Shown here: positions 35,891-44,281 of the stretch, piece by piece
How positions within the stretch are numbered: position 1 is the stretch's first letter
How the letters are laid out: every line of letters starts with the position of its first letter
NCBI GenBank assembly: GCA_015060905.1
Contig: SUXQ01000011.1
Span: 18,327 to 82,326 of the forward strand
From: Bacteroidales bacterium
GTDB taxonomy: Bacteria; Bacteroidota; Bacteroidia; Bacteroidales; Bacteroidaceae
Direction: 5' to 3'
DNA length: 64,000 nucleotides
The notes under the pieces: generated by a model
Database searches by the model: none
What the model was told of the DNA's origin: nothing
The model's input: only the letters and a program-made list of their open reading frames with translations
Made by a program: the position numbers and the translations under genes

Positions 35891-36877
35891 TTAGCTACTT
35901 GCGCTTCTTAGTGTAATAACGGTAATTTCGGGCTTTGCACCTACTCGGAAAGGGAACATAGTTTCGCCTAATCCTATGTTTACATAAAGATGTTGTTGCC
36001 CCTCTGTGTAGAGTCCCATATATTCTTTGTAGACGAAGCTGATGACCGACCAGCCGAAAAAGGTCGATTGCATGGCGTGTGTGTGCCCAGATAGGGTAAG
36101 GTCGATGTTTGTCTTTGGGAGTACTTCTTTGCGCCAATGGCTGGGGTCGTGTGTCAGCAGTATTTTGAATTTTCCCTCGGCTCCTTGCATGGCTTTGCCG
36201 AGGTTGCCATAGGACCTGAACTTGTGTTTCGACGAGGTATTTTCTACTCCTATTATGGAGATTGTATCTGTCTGTCCGTTGGCGTCTCTTGTGATATTTT
36301 TATTTTCGTTAAGCAGAATATTCCATCCGATGGCTCGCTGACGTTGTATTATTGCGTCGGCATCTTTTTTGCGTTGTTCTTCGCTTGGCCATTGGTTGTA
36401 GAAACTGTAATCGTGGTTGCCGAGGATGGAGTATACTCCGTCGGGGGCTTTTAGTCGGGCGAGGATTTTTTCGGTGCTGTCAAGTTCGGTGCTATTTTGC
36501 GTTACAAGGTCGCCGGTGAAGAGTATTGCGTCTGGTTGTTGCGAGTTTATTTTCTCGACTATTTTTGATAGTGTCTTTTCGCGACCGAGGAATGAGAGTA
36601 GGTGAAGGTCGGATATTTGTACTATTTTGTATCCGTCGAATGTTGCCGGCACATTTTCTGATACAATTTCTACGTTGTTTGTCTGTGTTTGGTTGCGCTC
36701 GATGAATGAGCCGTAGAGTAGTGCCAATGGTGGCAGCAACAGTATCCACAATCCTGCCTTGAAACTTTTCCAAAAGGGCTTGCCTGTGAGTTTTCTGATG
36801 GCTGCCACTATGGTTATCAGCAGTATAAGGGTGAGGGTTATTGCGAGTAGCAGTATCAAGGAAAATATAAGTTTCAT
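35891..36877 (-). CDS. Membrane-anchored metallophosphoesterase
   Basis: 328 residues. Two N-terminal membrane helices (LIFSLILLLAITLTLILLITIV and WILLLPPLALLYGSFIE), then a calcineurin-like fold with all metal motifs: QISDLHLLS, FTGDLVTQ, LGNHDYS and LTHDPSHW ... LSGHTHAMQ. This is the YkuE/YaeI-like subgroup of membrane-linked phosphodiesterases, often linked to lipid or nucleotide hydrolysis. It follows the thiamine genes but has its own TATCTTTG box near 36916-36909, so it may be a separate unit. Confidence 0.88.
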   Translation of the reverse strand: MKLIFSLILLLAITLTLILLITIVAAIRKLTGKPFWKSFKAGLWILLLPPLALLYGSFIERNQTQTNNVEIVSENVPATFDGYKIVQISDLHLLSFLGREKTLSKIVEKINSQQPDAILFTGDLVTQNSTELDSTEKILARLKAPDGVYSILGNHDYSFYNQWPSEEQRKKDADAIIQRQRAIGWNILLNENKNITRDANGQTDTISIIGVENTSSKHKFRSYGNLGKAMQGAEGKFKILLTHDPSHWRKEVLPKTNIDLTLSGHTHAMQSTFFGWSVISFVYKEYMGLYTEGQQHLYVNIGLGETMFPFRVGAKPEITVITLRSASS

Positions 36878-36969
36878 CTGTTTATTTGATTATCTTGCAA
36901 ATTTCAGATTGCAAAGATACTATTGTTTGGTTGTTCTTTCGGGATTTTAAGATTTTTTATGGTTGTGTG

Positions 36970-37596
36970 TTAGTAGTTGAAAAATAACAGATATTCTCCA
37001 CGGGCGTGCAGGGTTACTGTGTCGTCGGTACATTCGTTCAGTGTGCCTTGCCACCAATTTGTAAAGTCGTAGATAGGGTAGCGCAGCCCTTCGGCTCTTA
37101 GTGATTTTGCTGTGATGCTGAAGATTGACAGTTGTTGCCCTTTGCGGCATTTGTGGGTGGTGGTGCCGTTGCATGGGACAAATAGTCCATAGTTGGTAAA
37201 GGAGTATACTTCTACTCCGCTGCGTGCATATTCGATGAGCAGGCTGATGTTGCCTATTGTGTGGTCCTCGCGTCGGCCTGTGGCACCTACGATGGCTATT
37301 CGGCGTTTGCCTTGTGAGACGAGGAAACGCACTGCTTTTGTTTGGTCGTTGCTTTCTTGCTCGTTTACAATGTGCAGTATGTGGGCGTATTTCTCGCGGT
37401 TGTCGGGGCTTATGGAGTCGCCGTCGCCCACAATGGCGTCGGGGGTGTTTCCCCGGGCAATGTAACGGTCGGCGGCACCGTCGCAACATACGACGTATTT
37501 TGCGTTGCGCAGTATGGCAAGCGGCTGTGTGGCTGTGGGGTAGTCGCCTGCGGCGAGTATTACTGCGTCGAATGTGTAGTCGTGTGTATTATTCAT
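36970..37596 (-). CDS. Thiamine pyrophosphokinase
   Basis: 208 residues. CCDGAADRYI (nucleotide-binding start), VGDGDSI, the conserved NDQTKAVRFL and GATGRREDHTIGNISLL are typical of bacterial thiamine pyrophosphokinases. It turns thiamine and ATP into thiamine pyrophosphate and AMP in the cytoplasm. It overlaps the permease gene by 8 nt and is in the riboswitch-controlled operon, which fits salvage of imported thiamine. Confidence 0.92.
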   Translation of the reverse strand: MNNTHDYTFDAVILAAGDYPTATQPLAILRNAKYVVCCDGAADRYIARGNTPDAIVGDGDSISPDNREKYAHILHIVNEQESNDQTKAVRFLVSQGKRRIAIVGATGRREDHTIGNISLLIEYARSGVEVYSFTNYGLFVPCNGTTTHKCRKGQQLSIFSITAKSLRAEGLRYPIYDFTNWWQGTLNECTDDTVTLHARGEYLLFFNY

Positions 37597-38164
37597 TATG
37601 CATCATTTTTTTCCATTTGCGGTAGCCAAAGATAGCTATTATTGCATAAACAGCATAGAGGGCTGCGGTAAAATATAGTTCTTTGTGTATGTATAGTGCG
37701 CTGCTTGCAACATCGACAATGCACCACACCCACCATTGTTCAATGTATTTGCGGGCGAGCATCCACATTCCTATAATGCTCAGCGCGGTGGTGAACGAGT
37801 CGGCAATGGGTACGGTGCTGTCGGTGTAATTTATCAGAATATATGTGATGAACAGTTGGGCGGCAATGTATGCGGCAACTATGCGCGGCCACGCGCGTTT
37901 GGGGGCGTGACTGATGGGCAGTTCTCCGCTTTTTTTCTTCTTGCCGGATAGTGTGAAGCCTGTCTTCCACACTATCCATCCGTAGAGTGCAATGAGCAGA
38001 TAGTAGATGTTTATGCCAAAGTCGGCGTACAGCCCTGCATCGTAGTAGATGAATATGTATATTGCGGGCATTATTATGCCTGCTATCCACAGATAGATGC
38101 TGGCGCGATATTCGAGCCACAGGTAGATTATTCCTACCGCCGTTCCCAAAAGTTCAAGTGTCAT
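37589..38164 (-). CDS. pnuT: PnuC/PnuT-family permease, probable thiamine transporter
   Basis: 191 residues with about seven membrane helices and the PnuC family's Trp-rich pattern (LIALYGWIVWKTGF, WMLARKYIEQWWVWCIVDVASSALYIHKELYFTAALYAVYAI). PnuC proteins carry nicotinamide riboside; the PnuT branch carries thiamine. Placement between a riboswitch-controlled outer-membrane receptor and a thiamine pyrophosphokinase supports thiamine. It is a facilitator whose cargo is trapped by phosphorylation, here by the next gene. Confidence 0.88.
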   Translation of the reverse strand: MTLELLGTAVGIIYLWLEYRASIYLWIAGIIMPAIYIFIYYDAGLYADFGINIYYLLIALYGWIVWKTGFTLSGKKKKSGELPISHAPKRAWPRIVAAYIAAQLFITYILINYTDSTVPIADSFTTALSIIGMWMLARKYIEQWWVWCIVDVASSALYIHKELYFTAALYAVYAIIAIFGYRKWKKMMHNE

Positions 38165-38167
38165 ATT

Positions 38168-40399
38168 TTAAAAATCTATGCTCAGGTGTCCTAAAATGTT
38201 TGTGCCTGCTTGTGCTGCGTATCCTGCGTAATTGTAGCGGTGGCGTGTGCCGCCCTCGTCGGTGTAGTATCCGCTGCCTGCGTAGCCGTTGCTCTCGTAC
38301 TCTTCGTCGAAGAGGTTGTATATTGTTGCTCCTACGGTGATGCTTTTTGTCTTTGGCAGTTTGAATGTGTAGGTCAGCGACAGATTGCTCACAAAGTATG
38401 CGTCGAGGCGGTGCTCTTCCTGCTCGACATTGCTCATATATTGCTTGCTAACATAGCTTGATTGCAGCGATGCTTCGAGGCCTTTCAGACGGTACGAGAA
38501 TGTGTTGTTTACGATAATGTCGGGCGAGAATGAGAGGCGTGTGCTGCCGTGGTTAATCTCCCAACGTTCGTAAGTGTTGTCGTCGTAAAGTACTTCGGTG
38601 AAATTCTTTATGCGGTTGCGGCTGAGGGTGGCGTTTGCGTCCCAACTGAAGCCCGAGGGTAGTTTCACGCCTGCCATAAGCTCGATGCCCGCACGGTAGC
38701 TGTCGGGGATATTGGCGGCAAGCGGCTCGCCTATTTCGTTAAGCTCGCCTGTAAGCACAAGCTGGTCTTTGTAGTCCATATAATATATGTTTGCGCCTGC
38801 GTGCATGTGGTCGTTGGCGTATGTGTAGCCAAACTCGTAGTCGATGAGTTTTTCGGCGGTGGGGTGTTCGTCGAGCTTGCCGTCGGTGTAGTTGTTGCGT
38901 GTGGGTTCTTTGTGCGCCACGCTTGCCGAGGCGAACAGTCGGTTGTTGCTGTCAATCTGCCACGATGCTCCAGCCTTGGGGTTGAAAAAGTTGAATTTCT
39001 CGTCGATGGCGAGTGTTTGCAGGCTGCCGGTTGCGTCGTTCCATTTGTCGTTGCAACCGTCTATCTTGTAGCCTATGTGACGATATTGAAGGTCGGCGTA
39101 TATGTTTAGGTTGTTTGTCAGACGATAGTCGCCTTTAAGATAGATGTTCGCGTCGTTCTTTGCGCCTGTGTTGCGGTAATATTCGTGGTCGGGGATAAGG
39201 TCGCCAATGTAATTTTTGACCCACAGTACCTTCCCGAAATGTTTACCGTAGTATCTGTTGGCTCCGCCACCCAGCGAGGCACTCAGACGCTCGTCCTTAT
39301 AGTTGAGCGAGAAGATTGCTCCGCCAAAATGGTTGTCCATTGCTTTGCGGCGTATAAGGTCGCTTTTTTTTATTTCTTCGCCGTTGAGGGAATATGGTTG
39401 CAGGGCATACTCAATAAGTTTGCGATTGCCTTTGTACTCTTGATAGTAACCGTCGCCTTTTGTGTAGTGCAGTCCTGTGTTTATGCTCCACGCCTCGCTG
39501 AAGTGATGGTCGAGCAGCAGTTGCCAATTTTTTTGCGTGTAGTTGTCTGTCTGCCCATCATAGTAGTGTGCTTTTCCGTTGCTGTCGGTGAACATGTATC
39601 CGCAACTGTTGTAACGGCGTCCATACTGCTGCATTTCTTCCTTGCTTGCGTAGTTCCACGCATGGTAGGTCTGCTCTTCTCCGGCGAAATTTATTAGTCG
39701 GACGGTGGTGTTGCCGCTGTAATATGCTCCCTGAATGTAATATGAGTTTAGGTTGCTCGATGCGCGGTCGATGTATCCGTCGCTGCCTATGTTTGATAGT
39801 CGGACGTCGAAAGCCCAATGCTCCGATAGTAGTCCTGTGCCGGCGCGCAGTGTCTCTTTGTGTGTGCCGAAAGAGCCTGCCGAACCGCTGAATCCTGCGT
39901 AGGGCTGTGTGTTAAATTCGCTTGTCTGCATGTTGATGCTTGCGCCGAATGCTCCCGCGCCGTTGGTGGATGTTCCTGCTCCGCGCTGAATCTGCACGTC
40001 TTTTACCGACGATGCAAGGTCGGGGATATTTACCCAAAAGACTGTGTGGCTCTCGGCGTCGTTTACGGGAATGCCGTTGGCTGTCACGTTTATGCGTGTG
40101 GCGTCTGTGCCGCGTATGCGCAGGCTTGTGTAGCCTATTCCTGCTCCCGCGTCGCTTGTTACTACCGCGCTCGGCGTCATTTTTACAAGGTAAGGAAAGT
40201 CTACTCCCGTATTTTGCTTTTTAAGCTCTTCGCGGCCTATGTTCGTGTAGGCAACGGGGGTAGTCTTTGTCGCGCGTATCGACATTATTTCCACTTCCTG
40301 CAAACTGTTGTGCAGGCTGTCTTTCGCTCCCTCTTGTGCATTGAGCAACGAGGGCAGGGTTGCAATCAGAAGGCAACCGAGCAATGTTCTTTTTTTCAT
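38168..40399 (-). CDS. TonB-dependent outer-membrane receptor for thiamine
   Basis: 743 residues from Met at 40399 (MKKRTLLGCLLIATLPSLLNAQ signal peptide). A TonB box region (LQEVEIMS) and plug domain (VVTSDAGAGIGYTSLRIRGTDATRINVTANGIPVNDAESHTVFWV, IQRGAGTSTNGAGAFGASINM) are followed by a 22-strand barrel ending in Phe (LGHLSIDF). It lies right after a TPP riboswitch and before the permease and kinase genes, so it is the outer-membrane importer of thiamine or its phosphates. No carboxypeptidase-like N-terminal extension, as in non-SusC receptors. Confidence 0.92.
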   Translation of the reverse strand: MKKRTLLGCLLIATLPSLLNAQEGAKDSLHNSLQEVEIMSIRATKTTPVAYTNIGREELKKQNTGVDFPYLVKMTPSAVVTSDAGAGIGYTSLRIRGTDATRINVTANGIPVNDAESHTVFWVNIPDLASSVKDVQIQRGAGTSTNGAGAFGASINMQTSEFNTQPYAGFSGSAGSFGTHKETLRAGTGLLSEHWAFDVRLSNIGSDGYIDRASSNLNSYYIQGAYYSGNTTVRLINFAGEEQTYHAWNYASKEEMQQYGRRYNSCGYMFTDSNGKAHYYDGQTDNYTQKNWQLLLDHHFSEAWSINTGLHYTKGDGYYQEYKGNRKLIEYALQPYSLNGEEIKKSDLIRRKAMDNHFGGAIFSLNYKDERLSASLGGGANRYYGKHFGKVLWVKNYIGDLIPDHEYYRNTGAKNDANIYLKGDYRLTNNLNIYADLQYRHIGYKIDGCNDKWNDATGSLQTLAIDEKFNFFNPKAGASWQIDSNNRLFASASVAHKEPTRNNYTDGKLDEHPTAEKLIDYEFGYTYANDHMHAGANIYYMDYKDQLVLTGELNEIGEPLAANIPDSYRAGIELMAGVKLPSGFSWDANATLSRNRIKNFTEVLYDDNTYERWEINHGSTRLSFSPDIIVNNTFSYRLKGLEASLQSSYVSKQYMSNVEQEEHRLDAYFVSNLSLTYTFKLPKTKSITVGATIYNLFDEEYESNGYAGSGYYTDEGGTRHRYNYAGYAAQAGTNILGHLSIDF

Positions 40400-40523
40400 T
40401 GCAATTTCCAATTTTTGTGGAGAATGGGGTAAAAAAATAAATCCTCCATGCTCCGTTGTTAAACAGAAAATGGGGATTTTTCCTGCATTGCTTATATAAA
40501 AATTGGAATGTGTATATAAGCTC

Positions 40524-40594
40524 TTTCCTACGCCGGCATTACCCGGATCAGGTTCTTGGGTATGATCTCAGCCCATGTTTTAAGGCACCCCTTA
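40524..40594 (-). promoter_or_regulatory. TPP riboswitch (thi box)
   Basis: On the minus strand it reads GGGGTGCC, then GGGCTGAGATCATACCC, then GAACCTGATCCGGGTAATGCC and GGCGTAGG: all conserved blocks of the thiamine pyrophosphate riboswitch in order (GGGGTGC, CTGAGA, ACCC, GAACCTGATCNGG.TAATGCC.GCG). It lies 125 nt before the start of the receptor. When TPP binds, expression of the thiamine uptake operon should drop. Confidence 0.97.
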
Positions 40595-40608
40595 TTTGAA
40601 ATCTGTGG

Positions 40609-40639
40609 CAAAGATAGTGCTAATTTTCTTATTGGCAAA
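40609..40639 (-). promoter_or_regulatory. Promoter for the thiamine operon
   Basis: On the minus strand TTTG (40639-40636), 19 nt, TATCTTTG (40616-40609), an exact Bacteroidota promoter; transcription would begin just upstream of the riboswitch aptamer. Confidence 0.75.
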
Positions 40640-40777
40640 ATGAATTTTAAATTTGCTTTATTTGTGGATTTTATTTTACACTTTTGGTCGCTTGCCAAAC
40701 AAATGTTACATTTGCAGATGTTATTATTGTTGAACATAGTTGTTACATTCTATGTTTCTATTAAAATATTCGTTTTT

Positions 40778-41239
40778 ATGAGAAGATTTGCAATTTTTTT
40801 GTTTCTGCTGGCGGTGGTTTCTGTTTTTTGCTGTGACGTTGCTGCGCAGAGTACCCGCACTAACATTGAGAGTAAGACTATAAGGTTGGATAAGGCTGCC
40901 TTTCTTAAGAAGGTGGTGAATTTTGAAAAGTCGCCTGCTGTGTGGAATTATCTGGGCGATAAGCCTGCGGTTATCGATTTTTATGCCGATTGGTGCGGCC
41001 CTTGCCGTCGCCTTGCGCCTGTGCTTGATGAACTTGCGGCCGAGTATGCGGGGAAGGTTTACGTTTATAAGGTTAATGTTGATAAAGAGAAAGAGATTGC
41101 CGAGGCTTTTGGAATAACCTCTCTGCCGACTATTGTATTTGTGCCGGTGAAGGGTAATCCCAGCGCAGGTACGGGGTTTTTGCCAAAAGAGACGCTGCGC
41201 AGTGCAATTAATGACCTTCTTAAAGAAAAGAAGAAGTAA
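40778..41239 (+). CDS. Periplasmic thioredoxin-like protein
   Basis: 153 residues from the ATG at 40778; the open frame extends upstream into the riboswitch region but the coding start is set by the signal peptide (MRRFAIFLFLLAVVSVFCCDVAAQ). The thioredoxin fold has FYADWCGPCRRLAP (Cys73, Cys76) and SLPTIVFVP with the cis-Pro. It keeps exported proteins reduced. A TACATTTG box lies just upstream (near 40704-40711), divergent to the thiamine operon promoter. Terminator at 41303-41340. Confidence 0.88.
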   Translation: MRRFAIFLFLLAVVSVFCCDVAAQSTRTNIESKTIRLDKAAFLKKVVNFEKSPAVWNYLGDKPAVIDFYADWCGPCRRLAPVLDELAAEYAGKVYVYKVNVDKEKEIAEAFGITSLPTIVFVPVKGNPSAGTGFLPKETLRSAINDLLKEKKK

Positions 41240-41302
41240 GACGTTTTTTTAATTTATCTCCTTGATTTTTAAACAGTTTCTAATTACTCTTTGTGAGTGC
41301 AA

Positions 41303-41340
41303 TAAAAATGTGCTGCGAGCATGCTCGCAGCACATTTTTA
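41303..41340. terminator. Bidirectional terminator
   Basis: AAAAATGTGCTGCGAGC against GCTCGCAGCACATTTTT, 17-bp perfect stem, 2-nt spacer, between the convergent thioredoxin and CpxP-like genes. Confidence 0.9.
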
Positions 41341-41356
41341 TTGAGTAACTTTCCTT

Positions 41357-41815
41357 TTATTTACTATCTTTTTTCTGTTGGTCGCGTGCCATGTTTTTTA
41401 TCATTTCTCGTTGGAAGCGGTCCTCGGCACGTTGTACATCTAAAATTTTTTGAGCGGGTATTATCTTTAAATATTTTTCAATGTAGCTTTTTTCCAATTG
41501 TGCAATCTTTATTTTTGCATCGGCCATTTCATTTACTAATTTGTTGCATTCTTCGGCGGTTAATTTTTGTCCGCGCTCTTTTTTTACTTTTTTTCGTGCT
41601 TCTCTGTTAATGTTCCATTTGCTTTTTTGAAGTTCAAAAAACAAGGGAAAGAATTTTTCGGCCTCTTCGGGGGTTAGTTTGGCGTGCTTTGTTATAAACT
41701 CTTTTTGTCGTTTGCAATATTCTTCGTGTGAGAAGTGTTTCTTTGGCTGTGGCTGTGCCATGATAATGGTTGCCGAACAACAGAGTATAGCTAATATGAG
41801 TAGAATTTTTTTCAT
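41357..41815 (-). CDS. Small secreted Spy/CpxP-like protein
   Basis: 152 residues: signal peptide (MKKILLILAILCCSATIIMAQ) followed by an all-helical, highly charged body with KHAKLTPEEAEKFFPLFFELQKSKW, an LTPEEA-type repeat like those in LTXXQ/Spy/CpxP periplasmic proteins. It is the third gene of the sigma/anti-sigma operon. Such proteins bind unfolded proteins or damp the stress sensor, so it is probably a target and feedback part of the ECF response; this is inference. Confidence 0.75.
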   Translation of the reverse strand: MKKILLILAILCCSATIIMAQPQPKKHFSHEEYCKRQKEFITKHAKLTPEEAEKFFPLFFELQKSKWNINREARKKVKKERGQKLTAEECNKLVNEMADAKIKIAQLEKSYIEKYLKIIPAQKILDVQRAEDRFQREMIKNMARDQQKKDSK

Positions 41816-41819
41816 GTTC

Positions 41820-42161
41820 TTAGAAGTTTATGTCGCTGTTTGTTAAATAACAATATACGTTGTAGTCGTCTATGGTGTAACTGTCGAAAATAGTTTCTAT
41901 TATTTCATTATTTTCGGCTTCTGTTATTGTTGTTTCGTTGCTCTCATGCTGGTAAAGTGCTGTTATTCCCATTGTAAGCATTATGACTATTGCGGCTGCG
42001 TAGCTCCAACGACGAATTTTGTTTATGGGCAACTGTTTGATACGGGGCTGTGTGGCAATTTCTTTTTGGGGAAGTTGCTGCATCAAATTCCTGTGAAACT
42101 CCTCGAAGTAATTGTCGGGGAGTGTAAAGGGGTTGCTTATTTTACCTTTTTTTTCTTTCAT
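41820..42161 (-). CDS. Anti-sigma factor-like single-helix membrane protein
   Basis: 113 residues. A cytoplasmic N-terminal part (about 1-50, ITNPFTLPDNYFEEFHRNL-type NPFTLPDNYF motif seen in Bacteroidota sigma-regulator genes), one membrane helix (WSYAAAIVIMLTMGITALY), and a short acidic periplasmic end. No zinc-binding motif. Lying between the ECF sigma (49 nt) and the CpxP-like gene (4 nt), it most likely holds the sigma factor at the membrane. Confidence 0.7.
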   Translation of the reverse strand: MKEKKGKISNPFTLPDNYFEEFHRNLMQQLPQKEIATQPRIKQLPINKIRRWSYAAAIVIMLTMGITALYQHESNETTITEAENNEIIETIFDSYTIDDYNVYCYLTNSDINF

Positions 42162-42210
42162 GGTGTCCTTGATAGGATTTACTTCTTTGACTTATTTGTA
42201 TTTAAAAGGT

Positions 42211-42765
42211 TTAATCCTTTTCTTTTAAAATTTCTTCTATTTTTTTTACGGCTATGTGGTACGAGGCTTTCAAGGCTCCTACGCTTGTTCCCAATATTTC
42301 TGATATTTCTTCGTATTTCATCTCTTCGTAGTACTTCATGTTGAATACCATGCGTTGCTTGGGGGGCAGTTTCTGAAGTGCTTCTTGAAATGTTGCTTCG
42401 GCTTTGTCGCCGTTGAAGTATGTGTCGCTCTCGAGCTGTTCCACTACCGAGGCTTCGGGCGAGTCTATGGGTATTAATTGTTGGCGTTTGCTCAGGAATG
42501 TGAGTGTTTCGTTTATGGCTATTTTGTATAGCCATGTGGATAACTGTGAGTCGCCGCGAAAGGTGTCGATGTTTGTCCATGCTTTTACGAATGTATTCTG
42601 CATAAGGTCGTTGGTATCATCGTGCGAGAGTACCATGCGGCGTATGTGCCAATATAATTGCTCGCTGTATTGTTTCACTATTTTGGAGAAAGCTGCTTTT
42701 TGCATTGAGGGCTGTTTAAGCTCTTGCAAAATGGTTTTTTCGTCGAATTTGTTTTTTGTTTGCAT
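42211..42765 (-). CDS. ECF-type sigma factor
   Basis: 184 residues with region 2 (DDTNDLMQNTFVKAWTNIDTFRGDSQLSTWLYKIAINETLTFL) and region 4 (LPPKQRMVFNMKYYEEMKYEEISEILGTSVGALKASYHIAVKKIEE). First gene of a three-gene operon with an anti-sigma and a CpxP-like protein, the standard envelope-stress set. An ECF-type promoter (42830-42801) precedes it, suggesting self-activation. Confidence 0.92.
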   Translation of the reverse strand: MQTKNKFDEKTILQELKQPSMQKAAFSKIVKQYSEQLYWHIRRMVLSHDDTNDLMQNTFVKAWTNIDTFRGDSQLSTWLYKIAINETLTFLSKRQQLIPIDSPEASVVEQLESDTYFNGDKAEATFQEALQKLPPKQRMVFNMKYYEEMKYEEISEILGTSVGALKASYHIAVKKIEEILKEKD

Positions 42766-42800
42766 TGCGTGCTTTCTCTTTGTAGTGTTTCTGGCTTTTT

Positions 42801-42830
42801 ATTGGACGTTTTTTGCGGTAAAAGGTTTAA
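42801..42830 (-). promoter_or_regulatory. ECF-type promoter of the second sigma operon
   Basis: On the minus strand TTAAACC (42830-42824), 15 nt, CGTCCAAT (42808-42801): the same AACC-N15-CGTCyAA plan as the promoters at 35189 and 35264. Leader of about 30 nt to the ATG at 42765. Confidence 0.6.
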
Positions 42831-42837
42831 ATTGGGG

Positions 42838-43755
42838 CTATTCTATTTTGAATGTTTTATTTTCTTTGGCCAGATAGGTGTGTGGGAATATTTCGCATGC
42901 TTCGGCGAGGAGTTGTGTCTCGTCGTCGTATCGCGATGAGAAGTGTCCGATGATGAGTTTTTTTACTTCTGCTTCGCGGGCTGTTGTTGCTGCTTGTCGG
43001 GCGGTGCTGTGAAAGGTTTCTTTGGCTCTTCCCTTTTCTTTGTCGGCAAAGGTTGCTTCGTGGTACAAAAGGTCTATGCCTTTGATTTTTTCTATTATTC
43101 CGGGGCAGGGGGCTGTGTCCGAGCAGTATGCGTAGCTGCGTGAACGGGTGGGTGGGGTTGTCAGTCGCTCGTTGGGGATTATTTCTCCGTCGGGGGTGAC
43201 GTAGTCCTCGCCCTCTCGCAATTTGGGACGTGCGTAGGTGGGGATGTTGTAAAACTCGAGCATTCCCGGCTTTATGTGTCTCTTCTTGGGTTTTTCGCTT
43301 ATGAGGAATCCGCAGCAGGGGATTCTGTGGTTGAGCGGAAGGGTTTCTACTGTTATTGCTTTATTTTCGAAGATTACTTTCTGTTCGTCGGGGTTAATGT
43401 CGTGCAGTATTACTTCGTATTCCATGCCTTTACAGAAAAACTCGAGCTGTGGGGTCAGAAGGGTGCGCAGCATGGGGTGGGCGTATATGTGCAGGGGCAT
43501 TTTGCGTCCTAAAAGCCCGAATGTAGATATCATGCCTATAAGCCCGAAGCAGTGGTCGCCGTGAAGATGGGTGATAAAGACGTGGTTGATGCGTGCAAAG
43601 TGTTGGTGCGATTTTCTTATTTGCAGTTGTGTGCCTTCGCCGCAATCTATCATCAGTAGTTCGTTGCCTATTCTTATTATTTGCGAACTTGAATTGTGGC
43701 GCATTGTGGGTAGTGCCGAGCCGCATCCTAATATATGTACTTCGAATTGTTCCAT
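42838..43755 (-). CDS. rnz: Ribonuclease Z
   Basis: 305 residues, metallo-beta-lactamase fold. HLHGDHCFGL at 63-72 supplies the first zinc ligands; the exosite and later ligands are in PGIIEKIKGIDLLYHEATFADKE and KKLIIGHFSSRYDD. It cuts the 3' trailer from tRNA precursors. Minus-strand TACCTTTG at 43783-43776 is its promoter box. Confidence 0.95.
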   Translation of the reverse strand: MEQFEVHILGCGSALPTMRHNSSSQIIRIGNELLMIDCGEGTQLQIRKSHQHFARINHVFITHLHGDHCFGLIGMISTFGLLGRKMPLHIYAHPMLRTLLTPQLEFFCKGMEYEVILHDINPDEQKVIFENKAITVETLPLNHRIPCCGFLISEKPKKRHIKPGMLEFYNIPTYARPKLREGEDYVTPDGEIIPNERLTTPPTRSRSYAYCSDTAPCPGIIEKIKGIDLLYHEATFADKEKGRAKETFHSTARQAATTAREAEVKKLIIGHFSSRYDDETQLLAEACEIFPHTYLAKENKTFKIE

Positions 43756-43914
43756 TTGTTACTTTGCATTTGTTGCAAAGGTAATGGTTTTTGACGGATT
43801 TTTAGAATAAAATGTTGTTGGCTAAAAGTGAAAAATTAATAGAGGGACAAATATAAGTTTTATTACGAAGTTAAATAGGTTGAATTAATATATTTGAAAG
43901 ATTTACAAAAAAGT

Positions 43915-43945
43915 TTTGCTATTAACATAAAAGTATATAATTTTG
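43915..43945 (+). promoter_or_regulatory. Promoter of the structured leader / secreted-protein operon
   Basis: TTTG (43915-43918), exactly 19 nt, TAATTTTG (43938-43945). Its predicted start is more than 320 nt before the first start codon at 44282, so all of the folded region described next would be transcribed. Confidence 0.65.
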
Positions 43946-43951
43946 TAACAT

Positions 43952-44232
43952 CTCGATTAGCCCATTAGGGTAAGTTGGGGTAATTTTTTTGGTAAAAGGA
44001 CGTTTACGAACGTTTTCTTCTGATGTAGAATCTCGCAAATTCAAAGCCAAGAAGAAACGCAACCGAAGCGTCCACATTGGGTGTATTGTATCTATATTTA
44101 TTCTAGTAAATATGGAAGTTCTACAATATGTCACGACGTGGGCTAACTCGAGTTGTTTATCCTTGGCAAGGCAATGCGAGAGCCCTACATCGGGATAAAC
44201 AAGAGGTAGAGCTTCCCACGTCTTATTTTTTC
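43952..44232 (+). ncRNA. Candidate structured small RNA or long 5' leader
   Basis: A 526-nt space (43756-44281) holds no convincing gene but several inverted repeats. At 44135-44222, GACGTGGG pairs with CCCACGTC, CTAACTC with GAGGTAG and TTGTTTATCC with GGATAAACAA, with a GC-rich loop; a T-rich TTATTTTTTC follows at 44223, as in an intrinsic terminator. Upstream ATTGTA/TACAAT enclosing ATATTTA/TAAATAT forms another stem (about 44087-44128), and TGACC/GGTCA lies at 44245-44271. The boundaries are estimates from the promoter and T-tract. I could not match it to tmRNA, RNase P RNA or SRP RNA. Confidence 0.5.
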
Positions 44233-44281
44233 ATATTGCAAACATGACCGGTATCGGGGAGCTGAAGGTCAGGTTAGAACT

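Noticed and set aside
43989..44198. Small basic protein MVKGRLRTF...
   Set aside because: It overlaps the inverted repeats, lacks a family, and its start has no support; an opposite-strand frame (43922-44134) is just as open, which points to folded RNA rather than coding.
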